Made by a program: the position numbers and the translations under genes. DNA of 64,000 nucleotides, taken from assembly GCA_958295685.1 (NCBI GenBank), contig OY282365.1:248001-312000 (forward strand), written 5' to 3'. The stretch is from an uncultured Dehalococcoidia bacterium. Lineage in GTDB: Bacteria; Chloroflexota; Dehalococcoidia; Lucifugimonadales; CATQGZ01. Below are positions 54,995-63,560 of this stretch, piece after piece. Within the stretch, counting starts at the first letter, position 1. Each line of letters starts with the position of its first letter. The notes under the pieces were generated by a model. It saw nothing but the letters and a program-made list of their open reading frames with translations. It made no database searches and had not been told where the DNA came from.

Positions 54995-55251
54995 CCCGCG
55001 TTCGGTCCGGCGAAGTCCTCGGCCTCGAGATGGTCGCTGAGCTGGTTCAGTTTCAGGGGATCGACGCCGGGCGCGAGCCCGCTGTGGTTGGGTGTAACGC
55101 GGTATCCGGGCCCCGGAGCCTCCCTGACGCCGGGCGACATCCCGCGGCGCAGAACGTCGTTCACGACCTGCTTGAACGGCATGTCGAGAAGCCGGGCCCG
55201 CTCCTTCAGGGAGTCGGCGATGTCGTCTTCCAACGTCAGTGTGGTTCTCAT
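54991..55251 (-). CDS. vapB: VapB-like ribbon-helix-helix antitoxin
   Basis: 86 residues. MRTTLTLEDDIADSLKERARLLDMPFKQVVNDVLRRGM is a typical antitoxin DNA-binding start; the C-terminal part (LNQLSDHLEAEDF) would neutralise the toxin. The ATG at 55251 fits better than the frame opening at 55269. It autoregulates in relatives; no clear operator palindrome was noticed. Confidence 0.85.
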   Translation of the reverse strand: MRTTLTLEDDIADSLKERARLLDMPFKQVVNDVLRRGMSPGVREAPGPGYRVTPNHSGLAPGVDPLKLNQLSDHLEAEDFAGPNAG

Positions 55252-55306
55252 GCGGGCATCATAATGCATCCCGCCGCTGATGTCAAGATGTGTCCCCCGA
55301 GGCGAG

Positions 55307-55570
55307 CCTGTCCCAGATTAGTAGGCGCCATCAGTCTTATACTTATCCTGGAAAGAGTACAAACCTTCAGGAGGGACAAGACTGATGGCAGACCTCAGCG
55401 TACGCGAATGGTTGGGCGCAGACTAGGCTGACGTGGACATCGATTGGGAAGAGGAGGTCTATCGGCAGGGATGCGCCTATGCGCGTGAGTTGGCCGAGCG
55501 CCATCTGCTGACCCTAGACGACAAGCTGACTGCTCCGGTGGTCGGGCACCGTATCCAAAGCTTCTCTTAA
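55307..55570 (+). pseudogene. Transposase-gene remnant with IS end, copy 2
   Basis: The IS-like end CCTGTCCCAGATTAGTAGGC (55307-55326) leads to AGGAGGG and ATG at 55385. The frame reads MADLSVREWLGAD, a TAG stop, then VDIDWEEEVYRQGCAYARELAERHLLTLDDKL and a TAA at 55568. It is thus a nonsense-broken, C-terminally truncated transposase start, related to the fragment at 24.9 kb. Family ISLre2/UPF0236 or ISKra4 is a guess. Confidence 0.55.
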
Positions 55571-55639
55571 CTCCATAATCTTCACCTCTCCACTCTCTAG
55601 CACTAAGTCTAAAACTTGTTCCAGAAAATGAAAAGGCCC

Positions 55640-55930
55640 TGGGCCGAAGGGGGTTCTCCTTGACGGCAGCGAACTCCTGTACTATATTATTCACATGGAA
55701 GCAGCCAACCCAATAGCAACCCTGAAGACCTGTCCCACAATTGTCCCACAACTGTTCCGGTTCTGTTCCACATCTGTTCCACAAGTGCCCCACATTTGCC
55801 CCACGAACTCGAACCCTCAGCTACGAAATGGAACAAATGGAACAGTTTGGGACAGTTTTCGGCTAAAACCGCAGGCCGCGACCGCCCTGCGCGTGCAGAT
55901 AGGGAGACCGCAGGGTCTCTGAACAGTTAC
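55640..55930 (+). mobile_element. 5'-truncated MITE carrying type B element B6
   Basis: The right end ...CTCTGAACAGTTAC is intact (to 55930) and the left GTAAC end is missing; homology starts at CCGAAGGGGG. The promoter TTGACG-17-TATATT (55660-55688) and the iteron array (55731-55860, about seven left units, core CCCTCAGCTACGAAATGG, three inverted units) are preserved. It sits before cofE. Confidence 0.8.
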
Positions 55931-55968
55931 GGTGAGAACAATCGGGTAAGGACGGCGCGGTGCCCTGA

Positions 55969-55974
55969 TATAAT
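55969..55974 (+). promoter_or_regulatory. Candidate -10 box of cofE
   Basis: A perfect TATAAT 60 bases before the ATG, without a good -35. Confidence 0.4.
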
Positions 55975-56033
55975 CCCCTTCCATCCGCGGCTTCCACGCG
56001 CTCCGCGGTAGTCTGGGACTCACCGGAGAGCTG

Positions 56034-56807
56034 ATGAGCGGTCGGGCAGCACGCAGGATCGAGGTGATCGGCATCGGCGGCATCGGCGAGATAGCCGCGG
56101 GAGACAGCCTCGCGGATATCATAGTGTCTGCCGCTCAGGCCCAGCGCACTCCTGTCGATGACGGAGACATCCTCGTCGTCACCCAGAAAGTGGTCTCGAA
56201 GGCGGAGGGGATGACCCTCGACCTGGCCGCCGTTCAGCCATCGGCGTCCGCTCTCGAATTCGCTGCCGTGACCGGCAGGGACCCGCGTCTCGTCGAAGTC
56301 GTGATGAGTCAGAGCAGGGAGATCGTGCGGCTGGACACGGACCGTGGCATCATCATTTCAGAAACGCGGCACGGCTTCGTGTGCGCCAACGCCGGGGTCG
56401 ACACGTCGAACGTGCCGAACGGCGCAGCCGCCCTGCTCCCCGAAGACCCGGACCGCTCGGCGCGGAGGATCCATGACCGGGTGAGCGAACTCGTCCCGAA
56501 CGTGAGCGTAGCCGTCGTCATATCCGACACGCACGGGCGGGCGTGGCGGGAGGGCCAGGTGAACCTCGCCATCGGCGTGGCCGGGCTGGCCCCGATCCGT
56601 GATTATAGGGGCACTACCGACACGTTCGGCCGCGGACTGAAGGCGTCCGCCGTGGCGGTCGCCGATGAGCTTGCCGCGGCCGCGGAACTCGTGATGGGGA
56701 AGGCGGACGGAATTCCTGCAACGCTGGTCAGAGGCTACGAATTCCTGCCACCCGGCGGCACAGCCTCGGACCTGGTGCGTGACAGGGTAAATGACCTCTT
56801 CAGGTAA
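56034..56807 (+). CDS. cofE: Coenzyme F420-0:L-glutamate ligase
   Basis: Adds glutamates to F420-0. The single-domain CofE type has 257 residues. ILVVTQKVVSKAEGMTLDL is the nucleotide loop; GFVCANAGVDTSNVPNG and VVISDTHGRAWREGQVNLAIGVAGL bind metal and substrate, and DELAAAAELVMGKADGIPATLVRG ends the core. No FbiB C-terminal reductase domain is fused. Its presence implies F420-dependent enzymes, which could include the LLM protein at 16 kb. Confidence 0.93.
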   Translation: MSGRAARRIEVIGIGGIGEIAAGDSLADIIVSAAQAQRTPVDDGDILVVTQKVVSKAEGMTLDLAAVQPSASALEFAAVTGRDPRLVEVVMSQSREIVRLDTDRGIIISETRHGFVCANAGVDTSNVPNGAAALLPEDPDRSARRIHDRVSELVPNVSVAVVISDTHGRAWREGQVNLAIGVAGLAPIRDYRGTTDTFGRGLKASAVAVADELAAAAELVMGKADGIPATLVRGYEFLPPGGTASDLVRDRVNDLFR

Positions 56808-56823
56808 CCTGCCGCCCCGGCGG

Positions 56824-57147
56824 TCAATTGTCCTCGTCCTCTGGGAAACCATTGACCGCGCCTATTCCCAAGCGCGTCGGTATCCTGGAACCTCCGGCGA
56901 GCTGATCGAGCGATACGTCGCTTCCCCACGATGACCCATCAGCGTAGTTCAGGAAGTCGCGTGACTCCCCGCAATTCCGGCACAGCCCGCGGCTGGTCGG
57001 GCCGTTAGGCGGTTCGATTACCCAGTGATGCTGACAGACCTGGACCTCCAGGACCTCCAGACCCATGATCTGCTTCTTAGCTACTCTCGTTTTCCTCAAC
57101 CTCTGTATCTCCTTCGAAATCCGTCTTCTATCCCGACTTATTTCCAT
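56824..57147 (-). CDS. Small zinc-ribbon protein
   Basis: 107 residues: a basic helical start (RRRISKEIQRLRKTRVAKK), then CQHHWVIEPPNGPTSRGLC and RNCGESRDFLNYA, giving one Cys-His pair plus CxxC as a likely zinc site, and an acidic end. Small proteins with this GPTSRGxCRxCG pattern are, as I recall, frequent in Dehalococcoidia. Function unknown. It converges on cofE. Confidence 0.65.
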   Translation of the reverse strand: MEISRDRRRISKEIQRLRKTRVAKKQIMGLEVLEVQVCQHHWVIEPPNGPTSRGLCRNCGESRDFLNYADGSSWGSDVSLDQLAGGSRIPTRLGIGAVNGFPEDEDN

Positions 57148-57191
57148 AAATCGACGGGAGCTTAGCAGAGGTCTCGCGGGGCTGTCAAGGC

Positions 57192-57240
57192 GTAACAGTT
57201 CAGGTAACTGTACTTCACCTCATCAACTCTGAACTGTTAC
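57192..57240. repeat. Minimal MITE remnant / palindrome
   Basis: GTAACAGTTCAG and CTGAACTGTTAC, a perfect 12-bp inverted repeat, enclose only 25 bp, including the CCTCATCAACT subterminal block. Looks like an extreme deletion product of the GTAAC MITE. No target duplication is visible. Confidence 0.65.
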
Positions 57241-57256
57241 GAACGAGTACACGGCG

Positions 57257-57286
57257 TTGACGTTGGCTGGGTTCGGTGGCTAGAAT
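57257..57286 (+). promoter_or_regulatory. rex promoter
   Basis: TTGACG, 18 bp, TAGAAT, 65 bases upstream of the rex start. Confidence 0.55.
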
Positions 57287-57351
57287 GGCGGCGCTTTCGG
57301 ACTGCGGGATAGGCGCGGGGCCAGCGTTCCCACATGCCTGTCGGAGAGTGA

Positions 57352-57996
57352 ATGCCGAGTTTTGAGGTTCCCGAGGTCGTGGTGGTCAGGCTGCCGCTGT
57401 ACGTGCGTGCACTGACTACGCTTCTAGCCGAAGGGTCGGAGATGGTCAACTCTCAGCAGCTGGGCAGCCGTCTTCTCATGACGCCTGCCCAGATACGGAA
57501 GGACCTGAGCTATTTCGGCAAGTTCGGGAAGCAGGGCAGGGGATACAACACCCGTTTCCTGCTCCGGGAGCTGAGGCAAATACTGGCGCTGGACATGGAG
57601 TGGCGGGCCTGTCTGGTGGGGGTGGGCAGGCTGGGGCGCGCGATCATCAACTACCCCGGGTTTGCGCCGGAGGCGTTCAACATCGTGGCGGCCTTCGATC
57701 AGGACCCCTTGCGAGTGGGGACGGAGATCGGACACCTTACGGTGCAGGGGATGTCGGAGTTGAGTGTGACGGTGGAGCGCCGCGGTATTTCGATAGGAGT
57801 GGTTGCGGTTCCTGCGGCTCAGGCGCAGGAGGTGATCGAGCGGCTGGTGTCTGACGGGGTGCGTGGGATACTCAACTACGCCCCGCTTGCTCCGAAGGCT
57901 CCGGCGGGGACTGTGATTCGCAACATCGATCCGGTGCTGTCGCTCCAGTCGATGACGTATTATCTGCGGGACTGCCTCGGCGTCTCCTCCGCGTGA
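57352..57996 (+). CDS. rex: Redox-sensing transcriptional repressor Rex
   Basis: Senses NADH/NAD ratio and represses fermentation or respiration genes. The N-terminal winged helix has LPLYVRALTTLLAEGSEMVNSQQLGSRLLMTPAQIRKDLSYFGKFGKQGRGYN. The Rossmann domain has CLVGVGRLGRAIINYPGF and the C-terminal swapped helix LSLQSMTYYLRDCLG. 214 residues. No TTGTGA-type Rex box was noticed in front of it. Confidence 0.94.
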   Translation: MPSFEVPEVVVVRLPLYVRALTTLLAEGSEMVNSQQLGSRLLMTPAQIRKDLSYFGKFGKQGRGYNTRFLLRELRQILALDMEWRACLVGVGRLGRAIINYPGFAPEAFNIVAAFDQDPLRVGTEIGHLTVQGMSELSVTVERRGISIGVVAVPAAQAQEVIERLVSDGVRGILNYAPLAPKAPAGTVIRNIDPVLSLQSMTYYLRDCLGVSSA

Positions 57997-58180
57997 CGGC
58001 GCCTTCCGGCGAAGCCGTGGGTGGATTCCCGGGTTCGGGGGTCTTTGCTGTAACTCCCAACGGCCGATACCCGTGGGTGCGAACCAGTCACCGGAAACCT
58101 GGAGTTCACGGCTTCCGGATGCCTGCCCCGTATCGGGTACGATGCAGGCTTCTCGCCGGAATGACGGGCTGTCCTGGCAG

Positions 58181-59239
58181 CTAGGTTGTCTGAAGGACTG
58201 GGGAGCGGATCGGCGGGGATATCTGGCTTTCGGTCAGGGGGATGGCTTCCTTCCGGTAGACTTGGACTCTGAATGAGGCGAAGTCAGGGATGAACATGCG
58301 GCCGTCGTCGGTTACGGTTACGGCTCTGGGGCTTCGCAGTCGCTTCTGGGGTTCGAGGTCGGCCATTTCCCGCAGGCGGTTGGGGTAGGCGTTGGTCATC
58401 ATGTACTCGCGGGCCATGTTCGAGAGTGTGGCGTCGCCGATGAACGTCTCGACGCAGCGTCCGTTCTGGTCGAATAGCTGCACTCTGTTGTTCTGGGGCT
58501 CGGCTACGTAGATATCGCCGTCCTTGTCGACGGCCAGTCCGGCCGGGCCGTCGAGTTCACCCTTTCCCGACCCCTGTCTGCCGAGCGCCATGATGAATTT
58601 GCCGTCGGCGCTGAACTTCTGGATCCTGTGGTTGCGCCAGTCGGAGACGTAGACGTCGTCCCTCTCGTCGACGGCGATGCCCCAGGGCATGTCGAGCTGG
58701 CCGTTGTGACTGCCGTGGGATCCCCATGCGTCGAGGAGTTTGCCGCGGGGCGTGAACTTCTGGACCCTGTGGTTGAGGGCGTCGGCGACGAGGATATTGC
58801 CGTCCGAGTCGAGGGCGATGCCCGCCGGCCTGTTGAGCCGGCCCTCGCTGCTGCCGTGCCCGCCCCACGCGGCAACGAGGGCGCCTTCGGTCGTGATGGC
58901 GGTGATTCGGTGGAGGGCCTCGTCCGAGATCCACAGGTTTTGCTCGTGGTCCATGGTCATGAAGACGGGCCACGTGAACTTCCCGTCGTCCGTCCCGGGG
59001 CCTGCGAGCGTGTTGGCCCCGAGCGCGGGTCTCTGAATGATAGGGCCCGTGGTGTAGCTGCCCCAGTCGGCGCCGAGGTCGTTCCAGGGGAGCTTGTTGA
59101 TGACTCCTGAGCGCCCTAGGACGTATATGATGCCGTCCTCGCCGACGGCGACATCCATCGGGGAGTTCGTGACGCGCCTCATGCCGAGCGTCTTTACGAA
59201 TGGGAATCCGGCCCTCAGCAGGCCGTAGGGTCTCGTCAC
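58181..59239 (-). CDS. NHL-repeat beta-propeller protein
   Basis: 352 residues with successive NHL units: MPWGIAVDERDDVYVSDWRNHRIQKFSADGKF, LDGPAGLAVDKDGDIYVAEPQNNRVQLFDQNG, RLNRPAGIALDSDGNILVADALNHRVQKFTPRGK and others. There is no signal peptide, so it is probably cytoplasmic or exported in another way. It lies 29 bases after the DUF1800 gene on the same strand. Propellers of this type bind ligands or act as peptidylglycine-lyase-like enzymes; no function is assigned. Confidence 0.82.
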   Translation of the reverse strand: MTRPYGLLRAGFPFVKTLGMRRVTNSPMDVAVGEDGIIYVLGRSGVINKLPWNDLGADWGSYTTGPIIQRPALGANTLAGPGTDDGKFTWPVFMTMDHEQNLWISDEALHRITAITTEGALVAAWGGHGSSEGRLNRPAGIALDSDGNILVADALNHRVQKFTPRGKLLDAWGSHGSHNGQLDMPWGIAVDERDDVYVSDWRNHRIQKFSADGKFIMALGRQGSGKGELDGPAGLAVDKDGDIYVAEPQNNRVQLFDQNGRCVETFIGDATLSNMAREYMMTNAYPNRLREMADLEPQKRLRSPRAVTVTDDGRMFIPDFASFRVQVYRKEAIPLTESQISPPIRSPVLQTT

Positions 59240-59268
59240 CTTCTCACCTCGAAGCTCCGTCTCTTCGG

Positions 59269-60672
59269 CTAGGCGAACTGGTACTCCTTCGTGGCTGCGA
59301 TCAGCCGGAGCATCTTGGCCACTCGGGCCGAGCCGTCCTCACGCTCGGCCGTGGTTTCGAATGTGAGGTCTCCGGCTGCCTCGGCGTGCCTGAGCAGGGC
59401 GGCCCTGGTCTCGCCGCTCGGTTCGGTGGGCCCGAGCTCGTCCAAGCATCGGTCCACGACCTCTTCCGGAGACAGCCTGCCGTGAGAGCAGATGCGATCG
59501 ATGAGGGCGGCTATTCCGGGGTTCGAGGCGTCACCCATCAGGTCGGCGGCGAAGTTGACGCGCTCCGTGAGGGTGCCGCCATCGATCCATTCCCGGCCGG
59601 TGTGCCACCCCTCAACGGTGGGCGGAGACAGGAGCGTCTGTCCCATCGCCGTGGCGGCGTTGGCGAGGCTCTCGATGCCGGGTTCGGGGAAGCGGTAGAT
59701 GCCGGCCAGCTTCATGACGCCGGCCACGAGTTCGGCGGGGCACTTGACGCGGCGGTACCTGGCGTTCTTGAAGAAGTCGGAGTTGAAGAGCACTCTGAGC
59801 ACGGTCCGAATGTCTCCGTTCGAGTTCAGGTATGTCTGGATGAGTGTGTCGATGGCGGCCGGGTCCTGAGGCGGGGTCTCGTCCCAAGCAGAGACCTGCG
59901 GCTCGTCGGCGACGAAGAAGTTGTAGAGGTGCCGCGATATGAACCTGGCGGCGGCGCGCTGTCTGACGATGATGTCGACGATGTCCTCGCCGTCGAAGCG
60001 GCCGGTCTCGCCGAGGAACACCTTCACGCCGTCGTCGTGGTCGTCTTCGTCGTAGACGAACCGCGACGGGTATCGCCCGTGCGGGTAGAGTGGGACCGGC
60101 TGCGAGAAGGTCCAGCCGGTGAAGGCCCGCGCCGCCATCTTGATGTCGGTCTCGGTGTAGTTCCCCACGCCCATGGAGAAGAGTTCGAGGAGCTCTCGTC
60201 CGTAGTTCTCGTTGGGCTCGCCCTTGTGGTTCTCGTTGTTGTCCAGCCAGAAGATCATGGCCGGGTCTTTGGACAGTTCGACGAGGAGCGTTCGCATGTC
60301 GGACATTCCGAACCGTCGGAACATGTCGATCTGGTTGATGAGGGATACGGGGTGCTCGCACTTGTGGTTGCCGGTTGCGAAGACGTGGTGCCAGAAGAGG
60401 GCGACCTTCTCCTCGAGGGGCCGCCTGGTGTTTGCCATGCGGTAGAGCCAGACTGCGGCGGCGGGGATGGGGTCCTCGTAGAGGGTGCCGTAGTATCGGG
60501 AGATGACGGCTTCGTCTATCGGCTCGAACCTTTCCGGGTGGAGCAGGTCTTCCACGACATCTTCGTATGGCGTCAGCGAGAGCGCGTCGAGCTCCTCGCC
60601 TGACGCGCCGAACCCGGCGCGGCGCATCAGATGGGCGACGAGAGCCCGATCCGGTTTTGGCACAGGCCGCAT
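59269..60672 (-). CDS. DUF1800 family protein
   Basis: 467 residues. It starts LVAHLMRRAGFGASGEELDAL. Further on are EEKVALFWHHVFATGNHKC, DNNENHKGEPNENYGRELLELFSMGVGNYTE and AARAFTGWTFSQP, the strongest DUF1800 blocks. The family usually pairs with DUF1501 proteins; here only the NHL protein follows. Function unknown, perhaps binding of a secreted or cell-surface partner. A promoter TTGACA-19-TAGACT lies upstream (60704-60734, minus strand). Confidence 0.85.
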   Translation of the reverse strand: MRPVPKPDRALVAHLMRRAGFGASGEELDALSLTPYEDVVEDLLHPERFEPIDEAVISRYYGTLYEDPIPAAAVWLYRMANTRRPLEEKVALFWHHVFATGNHKCEHPVSLINQIDMFRRFGMSDMRTLLVELSKDPAMIFWLDNNENHKGEPNENYGRELLELFSMGVGNYTETDIKMAARAFTGWTFSQPVPLYPHGRYPSRFVYDEDDHDDGVKVFLGETGRFDGEDIVDIIVRQRAAARFISRHLYNFFVADEPQVSAWDETPPQDPAAIDTLIQTYLNSNGDIRTVLRVLFNSDFFKNARYRRVKCPAELVAGVMKLAGIYRFPEPGIESLANAATAMGQTLLSPPTVEGWHTGREWIDGGTLTERVNFAADLMGDASNPGIAALIDRICSHGRLSPEEVVDRCLDELGPTEPSGETRAALLRHAEAAGDLTFETTAEREDGSARVAKMLRLIAATKEYQFA

Positions 60673-60749
60673 CCTTGTGAAGAGTGGGGTGTGGGCGGGT
60701 TCCAGTCTAGTGTCCCGCGTTCTTGGCTGTCAACGGCGGCGTTCCGGGG

Positions 60750-60830
60750 TAACTGTTCAGTACTAGTGAGGGGGGAATGTCTCCTCCCTCTCCGGATACC
60801 GGCCTGCGCCGGTATGACGGCGGCTGTGGG
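60750..60830. repeat. MITE left-end remnant and GC palindrome
   Basis: GTAACTGTTCAGTACTAGTG at 60750 is a MITE left end without partner. Then ATACCGGC-CTGC-GCCGGTAT (60788-60807) is a perfect palindrome followed by GACGG, of the kind of genomic palindrome often scattered between genes. Confidence 0.55.
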
Positions 60831-60889
60831 ACAACGAGAGTCTACCTGCCCGGCGGGAGGTGGGTTCGAGCAGGGGTGCAGGGCCGGTT

Positions 60890-61030
60890 TTGCCGGAAAC
60901 TGTCCCAAACTGTTCCATTTTGTTCCATCTCGTAGCTGAGGGTTCGATTTCGTGGAACAAATGTGGGGCACTTGTGGAACAGGTCTGGAACGGGACCGGT
61001 ACAGTTCTGGGGCAATTGTGGGACAGGTCC
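60890..61030 (-). repeat. Type B iteron array, copy B7
   Basis: Minus strand: about seven left units (61026 downwards; one TACCGGTCCC variant), core CCCTCAGCTACGAGATGG, three inverted units ending CAGTTTCCGGCAAAA. A MIMPNHVHG start region preceded by AAGGA (about 61045-61115) is as in B3. Confidence 0.75.
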
Positions 61031-61124
61031 CGGGGGTGAGGGCGCCCCTTGTGTGCCCTTACGGGCGGGTTGGTTCCGTGCACGTGGTTCGGCATGATCA
61101 TGGCTGCGTTCCTTCCACGTAGAT

Positions 61125-61153
61125 ATCGTAGTACATGGGTTCGCGGCTGTCAA
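61125..61153 (-). promoter_or_regulatory. Promoter of type B element B7
   Basis: TTGACA, 17 bp, TACGAT on the minus strand. Confidence 0.7.
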
Positions 61154-61249
61154 GGGCTGGGCCGGGGTCGGTAAGCCGCTCGTCCGAATTTAGGTGGGGC
61201 GACGCGCCGGCCCCCAGCGCCGGCAGCCTCTGGGGAGCGGCGGCTCAGG

Positions 61250-61450
61250 GAATTTTCGCGGAAAGTGTCAGATTTCGGGTCATTTCGTAGCTGAGAGGGC
61301 TGATTTTGCCTGACACTATCCGACACTCATCCGACACTTATCCGACACTTATCCGACACTTATCCGACACTATCCGACACTTATCCGACACTTATCCGAC
61401 AGTCGCTTCAGGAGTCCTGCGGGCTGGTTTGTGAGATGGACGACTGTCAT
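61250..61450 (-). repeat. Type A promoter-iteron element, copy A2
   Basis: Minus strand: ATG at 61450, then nine TGTCGGATAAG-like units (61402 to 61311) at 10-11-bp spacing. The core CTCAGCTACGAAATGAC follows, then one inverted unit (TCTGACAC) and an AT-rich tail. Copy A1 has five or six units with TGTCAGATAAG, so unit number and sequence differ between copies. Confidence 0.78.
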
Positions 61451-61456
61451 GGGGAC

Positions 61457-61485
61457 ACTCTAGCACAGCGGTTCGGGCATGTCAA
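61457..61485 (-). promoter_or_regulatory. Promoter of type A element A2
   Basis: TTGACA, 17 bp, TAGAGT on the minus strand; the spacer sequence is almost identical to that of A1 (CCCGAACCGCTGTGC shared). Confidence 0.75.
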
Positions 61486-61489
61486 TGTC

Positions 61490-61613
61490 GAGTGGAGAGT
61501 GACCCCCAGCCCCCTGTCAGAGGGGAGAACAGTGGTCAGTGGGCCAGACCCTCTGCCAGAGGGAGAGCCCCTCTGGACTCCCCCTTTCGGGCCTCACAGA
61601 GGCTGAACAGTTT
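61490..61613 (-). repeat. MITE left-end remnant, reverse orientation
   Basis: Reads on the minus strand as AAACTGTTCAGCCTCTGTGAG then the G-rich block with CTCTGGCAGAGGGTCTGG, like the 9.45-kb remnant. It ends 14 bases before the atpC stop codon. No right end. Confidence 0.6.
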
Positions 61614-61627
61614 CGTTCCGGGGTGTG

Positions 61628-62062
61628 TCAGCCGGTTGGCGGCGGGCCGTCTCTTCTGGGGCGTCGTCGGCGCGCCACTTTGAGCCTGGCCTGGGAGCGC
61701 CTGATGCTGGCCATGGCGCGTTCGAGGTCCATGTCCGAGGAGCGGGAGTCGATCTGTTCCTGGGCCTTGGCGAGGGCGGCTTCGGCCCTCGACGCGTCAA
61801 TCTCGTCGGCCCTCTCGGCGGTGTCGGCTAGGACGGTGACCTTGCTGCCGATCACCTCCATGAAGCCGCCGCCGATGGCGATGAAGCTTTCCTCGCCATT
61901 CTTGCGGACCCGAATCTCACCGGGCGCGAGGGCGGTGAGCAGCGGCGCATGGCGGGGCAGTATGCCGAGTTCTCCGTCGACTCCTGGGGCGACGAGGCCG
62001 TCGACCTCTTCGGACGAGACCAGCCTCTCGGCGGTTACTATGTCCAGCTGCATGGTGGGCAT
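61628..62062 (-). CDS. atpC: ATP synthase F1 subunit epsilon
   Basis: 144 residues. The beta-sandwich domain starts MQLDIVTAERLVSSEEVDGLVAPGVDGELGILPRHAPLLTAL, with GGGFMEVIGSKVTVLADTAERADEID, then the C-terminal helical hairpin. It has a basic tail (VARRRRPRR). Last gene of the operon, 6 bases after atpD. Confidence 0.94.
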   Translation of the reverse strand: MPTMQLDIVTAERLVSSEEVDGLVAPGVDGELGILPRHAPLLTALAPGEIRVRKNGEESFIAIGGGFMEVIGSKVTVLADTAERADEIDASRAEAALAKAQEQIDSRSSDMDLERAMASIRRSQARLKVARRRRPRRDGPPPTG

Positions 62063-62068
62063 GGCGGG

Positions 62069-63466
62069 CTATGCCTCGGTCTTCATGCGCTCGGCTTTCT
62101 CGACGGCCTCCTCAATTGGGCCGACCATGTAGAATGCCTGCTCCGGCAGGTGGTCGTACCTGCCTTCGAGTATCTCCTGGAAGCCTCGGACCGTGTCTCT
62201 TATGGAGACGTATCGGCCTTCCTGACCGGTGAAGACCTCGGCCACGAACATGGGCTGTGAGAGGAAGCGCTGTATCCTGCGCGCGCGGCTAACTGTCTGT
62301 CGGTCTTCGTCGGACAGTTCTTCGATGCCGAGGATGGCTATGATGTCCTGGAGGTCTCTGTAGCGCTGCAGGACTTGCTGGACGCCGCGCGCGACCTCGT
62401 AGTGGTCGCGTCCGACGACGGAGGGTTCCAGTATGCGTGACATGGATGAGAGGGGGTCGACGGCGGGGTAGAGGCCCTGGTCGGCGATGGAGCGTTCGAG
62501 GGCGACGACGGCGTCGAGGTGTCCGAAGGTGGTCACGATTCCGGGGTCGGTGTAGTCGTCGGCGGGTACGTATATGGCCTGGAATGAGGTGATCGAGCCG
62601 TCGCTGGAGGATGTGATGCGCTCCTCCAGGTCTCCCATCTCGGTGCCGAGGGTGGGCTGGTATCCGACTGCGGACGGCATTCGTCCGAGGAGCGCCGATA
62701 CCTCCATGCCGGCGAGGATGTATCTGTAGATGTTGTCGATGAACAGCAGGACGTCCTGCTTTCTGGTCTCCTTGAAGTACTCGGCCATGGTGAGGCCTGT
62801 GAGTCCGACTCTGGCGCGGACTCCCGGCGGCTCGTTCATCTGGCCGAAGACGAGGACGGTGTTGTCGATCACGCCTGATTCCTGCATCTCGTGCCAGAGG
62901 TCGTTGCCCTCGCGTGAGCGCTCGCCGACGCCTGCGAACACGGACACGCCCTTGTGGACGGTTCCGATGTTTCGTATCAGTTCCTGGATGATGACCGTCT
63001 TGCCGACGCCTGCGCCGCCGTATGCGCCGACCTTGCCTCCTTTGGTGAAGGGCGTGATGAGGTCCATGACCTTGACGCCTGTTTCCAGTATTTCGACCGT
63101 CGTGGACTGCTCCTCGAAGGATGGCGGCTTGCGGTGGATGGGCCAGTTCTCCTCGGAGTCGATCTCTTCCAGGTTGTCGAGTGTGTCGCCGAGGACGTTG
63201 AAGAGGCGTCCGAGTGTGGGGTCGCCAACCGGCACGGCGATTGGGGCGCCGGTGTCGACCACGTCGACGCCTCTGACGAGTCCTTCGGTCGGGCCGAGGG
63301 CGAGGCATCTGACCCAGTTGTTGCCGGTGTGCTGCTGGACCTCCAGTACGAGCTTCTGGCCGTCTATCTCGGTTTCCAGGGCGTTGTAGACTGCCGGCAT
63401 GGCATCGGGGGGGAACTGGGCGTCCACCACCGTGCCGATCACCTGGGTTATTTTTCCGTTGGCCAT
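62069..63466 (-). CDS. atpD: ATP synthase F1 subunit beta
   Basis: Catalytic subunit of F1. Walker A GGAGVGKTVIIQELI, the VSVFAGVGERSREGNDL glutamate, Walker B LLFIDNIYRYILAG and QPTLGTEMGDLEERI are all seen (DELSEED appears as EELSDED). 465 residues. The order atpG-atpD-atpC is standard. Confidence 0.97.
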   Translation of the reverse strand: MANGKITQVIGTVVDAQFPPDAMPAVYNALETEIDGQKLVLEVQQHTGNNWVRCLALGPTEGLVRGVDVVDTGAPIAVPVGDPTLGRLFNVLGDTLDNLEEIDSEENWPIHRKPPSFEEQSTTVEILETGVKVMDLITPFTKGGKVGAYGGAGVGKTVIIQELIRNIGTVHKGVSVFAGVGERSREGNDLWHEMQESGVIDNTVLVFGQMNEPPGVRARVGLTGLTMAEYFKETRKQDVLLFIDNIYRYILAGMEVSALLGRMPSAVGYQPTLGTEMGDLEERITSSSDGSITSFQAIYVPADDYTDPGIVTTFGHLDAVVALERSIADQGLYPAVDPLSSMSRILEPSVVGRDHYEVARGVQQVLQRYRDLQDIIAILGIEELSDEDRQTVSRARRIQRFLSQPMFVAEVFTGQEGRYVSIRDTVRGFQEILEGRYDHLPEQAFYMVGPIEEAVEKAERMKTEA

Positions 63467-63560
63467 CCTGGTCTCCTTCTTTACCCCGGCCCCTTCCTGG
63501 TCGGGAAGGGGATTCTGCGATGCCTGGGCAGGTTTCCGGTCGGTGATTTCCTGGGTACTT

